Below the pieces are notes generated by a model that saw nothing but the letters and a program-made list of their open reading frames with translations, made no database searches and was not told where the DNA came from. Positions 60,366 through 64,000 of a stretch of 64,000 nt of DNA are shown here, piece by piece. Numbering within the stretch: position 1 is the stretch's first letter; each line of letters opens with the position of its first letter. A program made the translations under genes and the position numbers. Origin of the DNA: Tolypeutes matacus (lineage: Eukaryota; Chordata; Mammalia; Cingulata; Chlamyphoridae); contig JAKSZT010020697.1 in the NCBI GenBank assembly GCA_026826555.1, positions 1,403,660 through 1,467,659 of the forward strand, read 5' to 3'.

Positions 60366-62129
60366 TAAGCAAAATAAAAAGAAATCTTAAAGGGATAAGA
60401 AGTTAAGAATCAGACAAAAATTGACATAGAATCTAGAGATGGGGAGAGGAATACCAGAAATGAACAGTTCTCAGAAGAGAAGTTTTGAAATCTGCATTGA
60501 AACTCCCCTGAAATACTTAGCTGATTACTGAATTGCATTTGGGCAGGGGTAGACTACAAGCAGCTCAGGAAAAAATGCTGAGAAACTGAAAGAGGTGAGC
60601 AGAAATTTCAGCAACTTCTTGTGCAGATGTATAGAAAAAGACTGAAGTTCAAATTTGGCCAGGTTGGAGTGACTTATAAAATGCTTCAGAATTTCTACTG
60701 AAGCAAAAGAAAGTCACATGACTCAAGATTAAGGTCTGCATCTAAGAATTAAGGACTATGTTACATCAAAACTAAAATAAACTCATCCTAACAGAGCCTA
60801 AAGTACAAATGTCTCAGGGATAAAGGATAACACCCAATAATTTAACTGCCTGCCAGAACAAAACTCAATATCCTCAGAAGAAGACAACAAAATACAGAGT
60901 CTCTAAAATGTATGATCCCAAATATCCAATGTAAAATCTCTTAAAAACTCACTACACATACAAATAAGGGAGAAAAATATGACCTGTAATCAAGAGAAAG
61001 AAAAAGTCAGTAGAATCAAACTGAGAGATGATTTAGATATTAGAATCAGTCGATGAGCTCTTTAAAATAACTATGAAAATTATGTTTAAAAATCTACAGA
61101 CAAAAGATAAATATAATAAATGAAAAGATTAAGATTATTGGAAACTCTCAAGAAGAACCAAATGTAAATTCTATAACTAAAAAAACACATTCTGAAATCA
61201 AAATTTCATTGGATAGAAGTAGCAACTGAGTGAACATTATAAAAGAAATGATGAGTGAACTTGAGGACCAGTTAATAGAAATTCTTCTGAATAAAGTAGA
61301 GAGAAAATATTTTAAATGAACAAACTCTCACTGACTTGTAAATAATATCATTCTGAAATGCATTTGTGGAGTCCCAGAAGGAGAGGATATAGATATAGGA
61401 GCAGAAAATATATTTGAAACTAGGTTGGTCCCCAATTTTTACATATTTCATCAAAATTATAAGTTCATAGTTCCAAAAATCTCAGCAAACACCAAGGAGG
61501 ATATATACAAAGAAATCACAGCTAGACAATTGGATAGCATTCAAAGGTAAGGAGAAAATATTAAATTTAGGCCAAAGGTGATAAAAACACATTACGTACA
61601 AAGAAACATTGATACAGAAATGGAATGGCATCTTTATTAAGCTGAAAGAAAAAAAATTCTCAACTTAGAAACAGCAAAAGTTGTTCTTTCACAATGAAGA
61701 CAAAATAAAGACTTACAGAAAAATTATAGCTGAAAGAAGTCATAGCCAGCAGAGCTAAAAGAAATGCAAAAAGAAATTCTGCAGGTTGAAGGAAAACAAT
61801 ATCATTCTGAAATTAGGATTTACATGAAAAATGAAGAAAATGGAAAGGTTAAATATATGATAAATAGATGTTACTTTTCTTTCCTAAATAATTTTTTTAA
61901 ATTACTTTTTAAAGCAAAATTAATAGCATTATATTTAAGGGTTATAGCATATGTAGAAGTAAAATATATGTAAAATTTTTTTATAAAGTGTAATGAAATA
62001 TAATTGGAATTATAATTTCTATGTATTTTAAATTTATATATATATATAAGTGATTTACTATTAATTTCAAAATATTATGTTAAGTATGTGTAATGTAATG
62101 TGAAGATTCATTTAACATGTAAAATTGAC
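60366..62129 (+). mobile_element. Old L1/HAL1-like element: 5' region and ORF1
   Basis: The 5' part (60960-61110, 'gaaaaagtcagtagaatc', then 'gatgagctctttaaaataac') resembles leaders of old L1/HAL1 copies. From 61350, 'tgtggagtcccagaaggaga' marks the RRM-like zone of ORF1. 'aaattctgcaggttgaagga' at 61770 marks its C-terminal end, and 'agcatatgtagaagtaaaat' (61935) the following spacer. No open ORF1 remains. Confidence 0.65.
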
Positions 62130-62565
62130 TAGTTTATTGTATCCAGTTATTTGGTCAACAAGCACTGTCTTGATAGTTACTGTGAGGGCATTTTGCACTT
62201 GGATTTGCATCTGCAATCCATTGATTATCTATTACTGATTGTATCTACCACCAACAAAGGAGATCGCCCTTAACAATGCACAGAGTATCTTCTTCAAATC
62301 AATTGGAGGTCTTAAAAGCCAGAATTAAAGATTTTAGAATTAGGAAAAAAAGAATTTCTGCCTCAACTTCAGTCAGTCAGTTTCCCTTGAGAATTTCAGA
62401 CTCAACTTCAACTTCATATTTGATGGAGTTTTCAGCTTTCAACCTGTCCTGTGGAGTTTGTACTTGCAGGTCTTCAGAAACACCCTAATTGGAGTTTCCA
62501 GATTTTGGTCTGCCTTATACAATTTGGACTTACCAGTTCCTAGAATAAAAGTGAGCCATTAAAAT
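62130..62565 (+). mobile_element. LTR-like element, family Y copy 3
   Basis: 'aagcactgtcttgatagtta', 'caaatcaattggaggtctta' and 'cagtcagtcagtttcccttg', 'cttaccagttcctagaataa' parallel the block order of the copy at 56518. It interrupts the old L1/HAL1-like element, which resumes after it. Confidence 0.55.
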
Positions 62566-62940
62566 AATATCAAAAAAGAGTATAAAACAAATACTAATAA
62601 AAGTGATAAAATGAGATATATTTTAAAACTGCATTGAATGAAAAGATGTCAGGAATGTACATATAAAGATATGAAACATTAGAAAAAATAGAAAACATAT
62701 AACAAAACCCAGTGATATCAATAATGACATGAAATGTAAAGGAACTTAACATTCTACTTAAAAGGCAGATATTGTAAATTTTTTTTAAACATAGGAATTT
62801 ACCTGATATTTACAAGAGATGTGTTATTTATAAAATTAGGAGGGTTAAAAGTAAAAGAATGGAAAATACATATCATGTAAACACTAAGAAAAATAAAGAT
62901 GAAATAGATGTATTAATAATAAATATTGTATGTTTTTATA
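62566..62940 (+). mobile_element. Old L1 element continued: spacer and ORF2 start
   Basis: 'catgaaatgtaaaggaactt', then 'ttacaagagatgtgttattt' and 'gggttaaaagtaaaagaatg' follow the order of the ORF2 N-terminal region (the TLNVNGLN to QETHL zone). Heavily decayed. Confidence 0.5.
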
Positions 62941-62944
62941 TATC

Positions 62945-64000
62945 TTATATGTATGCCCAGGTGAACTTCCTTCCATGTATCTCCTATCATTGACATCTCA
63001 CATCAATGATCTTCCCTACCCAGTTGTAAACCTTCTGTGATCCAAAGCTTCTTCAAAAATGAAGCCATTAAAATAACCAAACACAATTAATAGGAAAATG
63101 AAATAATAATGATGTTTCAATATAAGAAATATAATGCATAAAATTTTTTTAAAATTAAATGAAAAGATTGGGATATTAAAAAATAATAAAATATATATAT
63201 AATTTTTTGTGGCATTTTACCTTTCATCTGGAGACACCCATGTCCTAGGGTCAGGGCTGACAGCTCCAGAGTTTGGTGCCTTGCCAGCAGGCTCTACTTT
63301 GGCATTTGTGCACCTAAGAATGACAGAGTTGGACTCAATTATTTCTTCCCTACATTTGACTCATTTGTCCCTTGTATTTAAAACTATACTTGATGCTGGA
63401 GTTTGTAGGTGTATGTCCAAGAGACATGAATCTTTGGGCTGTCCATGTGCCAGCTGGGCCTGGAACCATGGTGTTGCAACACCTACTCTACAACTCATTG
63501 GACTCACCCAGGACTACTAACAAGGAGATGATGATGGACAATGACCATCCAAAGGAACAAAGAAAGCCTGCAAATGCAAGCAAGATAGTCCTATCGATAT
63601 TCCCCATGGGATATAAGCCCTCTCTCAATTAGAGGTGGGTTGGACATCACCATCTCAGAATCCTCAGGATTGGGGAAAGGACTATTGACTAGAGTGGATT
63701 TACTGGTATTCTGCTATAGACATATTGTTATTCTAGCAATGATAGAAATTACAATATTAATGTGGAGCCAGTGGCCACTGGAGGCTCTGGGGGTAGGGAA
63801 AGGGAAAAACAGTTGTAATATGGGGGTTTTTTGGGGACTTGGGAATCACCCTGTATGACATTGCAATGAGAGATATAGGCCATTTAATAACACCACATAA
63901 CATGCAGAACTGTGTGGAGAGAGAGTAGATTACAGTGTGAACTATGGTCCATGCTTAATGGCAAAGTCCCAGGATACATTTATCAATTGCAATGAATGTG
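62945..64000 (+). mobile_element. 5'-inverted L1 3'UTR copy (copy E), cut by window end
   Basis: Bases 62955-63190 match copy A (about 7560-7790) in reverse, as in copy D ('caggtgaacttcct', 'taggaaaatgaaataataat'). From about 63215 to 64000 the match to copy A (about 8385 to 9150) is in sense orientation. The 5' segment is therefore inverted and about 590 bases between the two are missing. The 3' tail lies beyond the window. Confidence 0.8.

Overview
The window is AT-rich mammalian chromosomal DNA with no intact protein-coding gene. Its host content is three decayed olfactory receptor (OR) genes of the family-4 type, at about 17.2-17.8, 33.6-34.5 and 43.6-44.6 kb. All are on the minus strand, as in a degenerate stretch of an OR cluster. 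Almost everything else that can be recognised is retroelement sequence of several ages. The tRNA-derived SINE at 47.7 kb and the LTR and L1 3'-end families look like those I associate with Xenarthra. The SINE tail resembles a sloth or anteater form more than the armadillo DAS form. That lineage call is from memory and was not checked by search.

Layout. 0.5-9.4 kb: a near full-length but dead L1 on the plus strand, with a candidate 5'UTR, ORF1, ORF2 and a very long (about 2.6 kb) 3'UTR. 11.1-13.3 kb: a 5'-truncated copy of the same 3'UTR and two older LINE 3' ends. 13.3-17.2 kb: mostly unrecognised DNA with MIR/L2 relics. 17.2-17.8 kb: OR pseudogene 1. 18.4-26.3 kb: three MaLR-like LTRs, one followed by a MaLR-like internal start, plus old L1 pieces and an antisense L1 3'UTR insertion. 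26.6-29.5 kb: an L2-like relic, a minus-strand endogenous retrovirus gag-pro remnant and an LTR. 29.5-32.4 kb: short LINE 3' ends, an MLT1-like LTR and an L1 relic.

33-48 kb: OR pseudogenes 2 and 3 in AT-rich DNA with MIR and old L1 pieces, and one SINE. OR pseudogene 3 carries a 55-bp retrotransposed insertion with a perfect 15-bp target-site duplication. 48.9-49.3 kb: an LTR with a near-perfect duplication. 51.6-56.4 kb: old L1 ORF1, a 47-base A run, and two minus-strand L1 3' ends back to back, one about 2.7 kb long. 56.5-60.4 kb: an LTR, two decayed retroviral pol pieces in permuted order, and two nested LTRs, each with an exact 5-bp target-site duplication. 60.4-64 kb: an old L1/HAL1-like element and a 5'-inverted copy of the long L1 3'UTR running off the window.

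Nothing here forms a working pathway. The most notable points are the unusually long L1 3'UTR, which carries a reading frame recurring in five copies, the dated nested insertions, and loss of the DRY-motif arginine in all three OR copies in a way that fits CpG decay.
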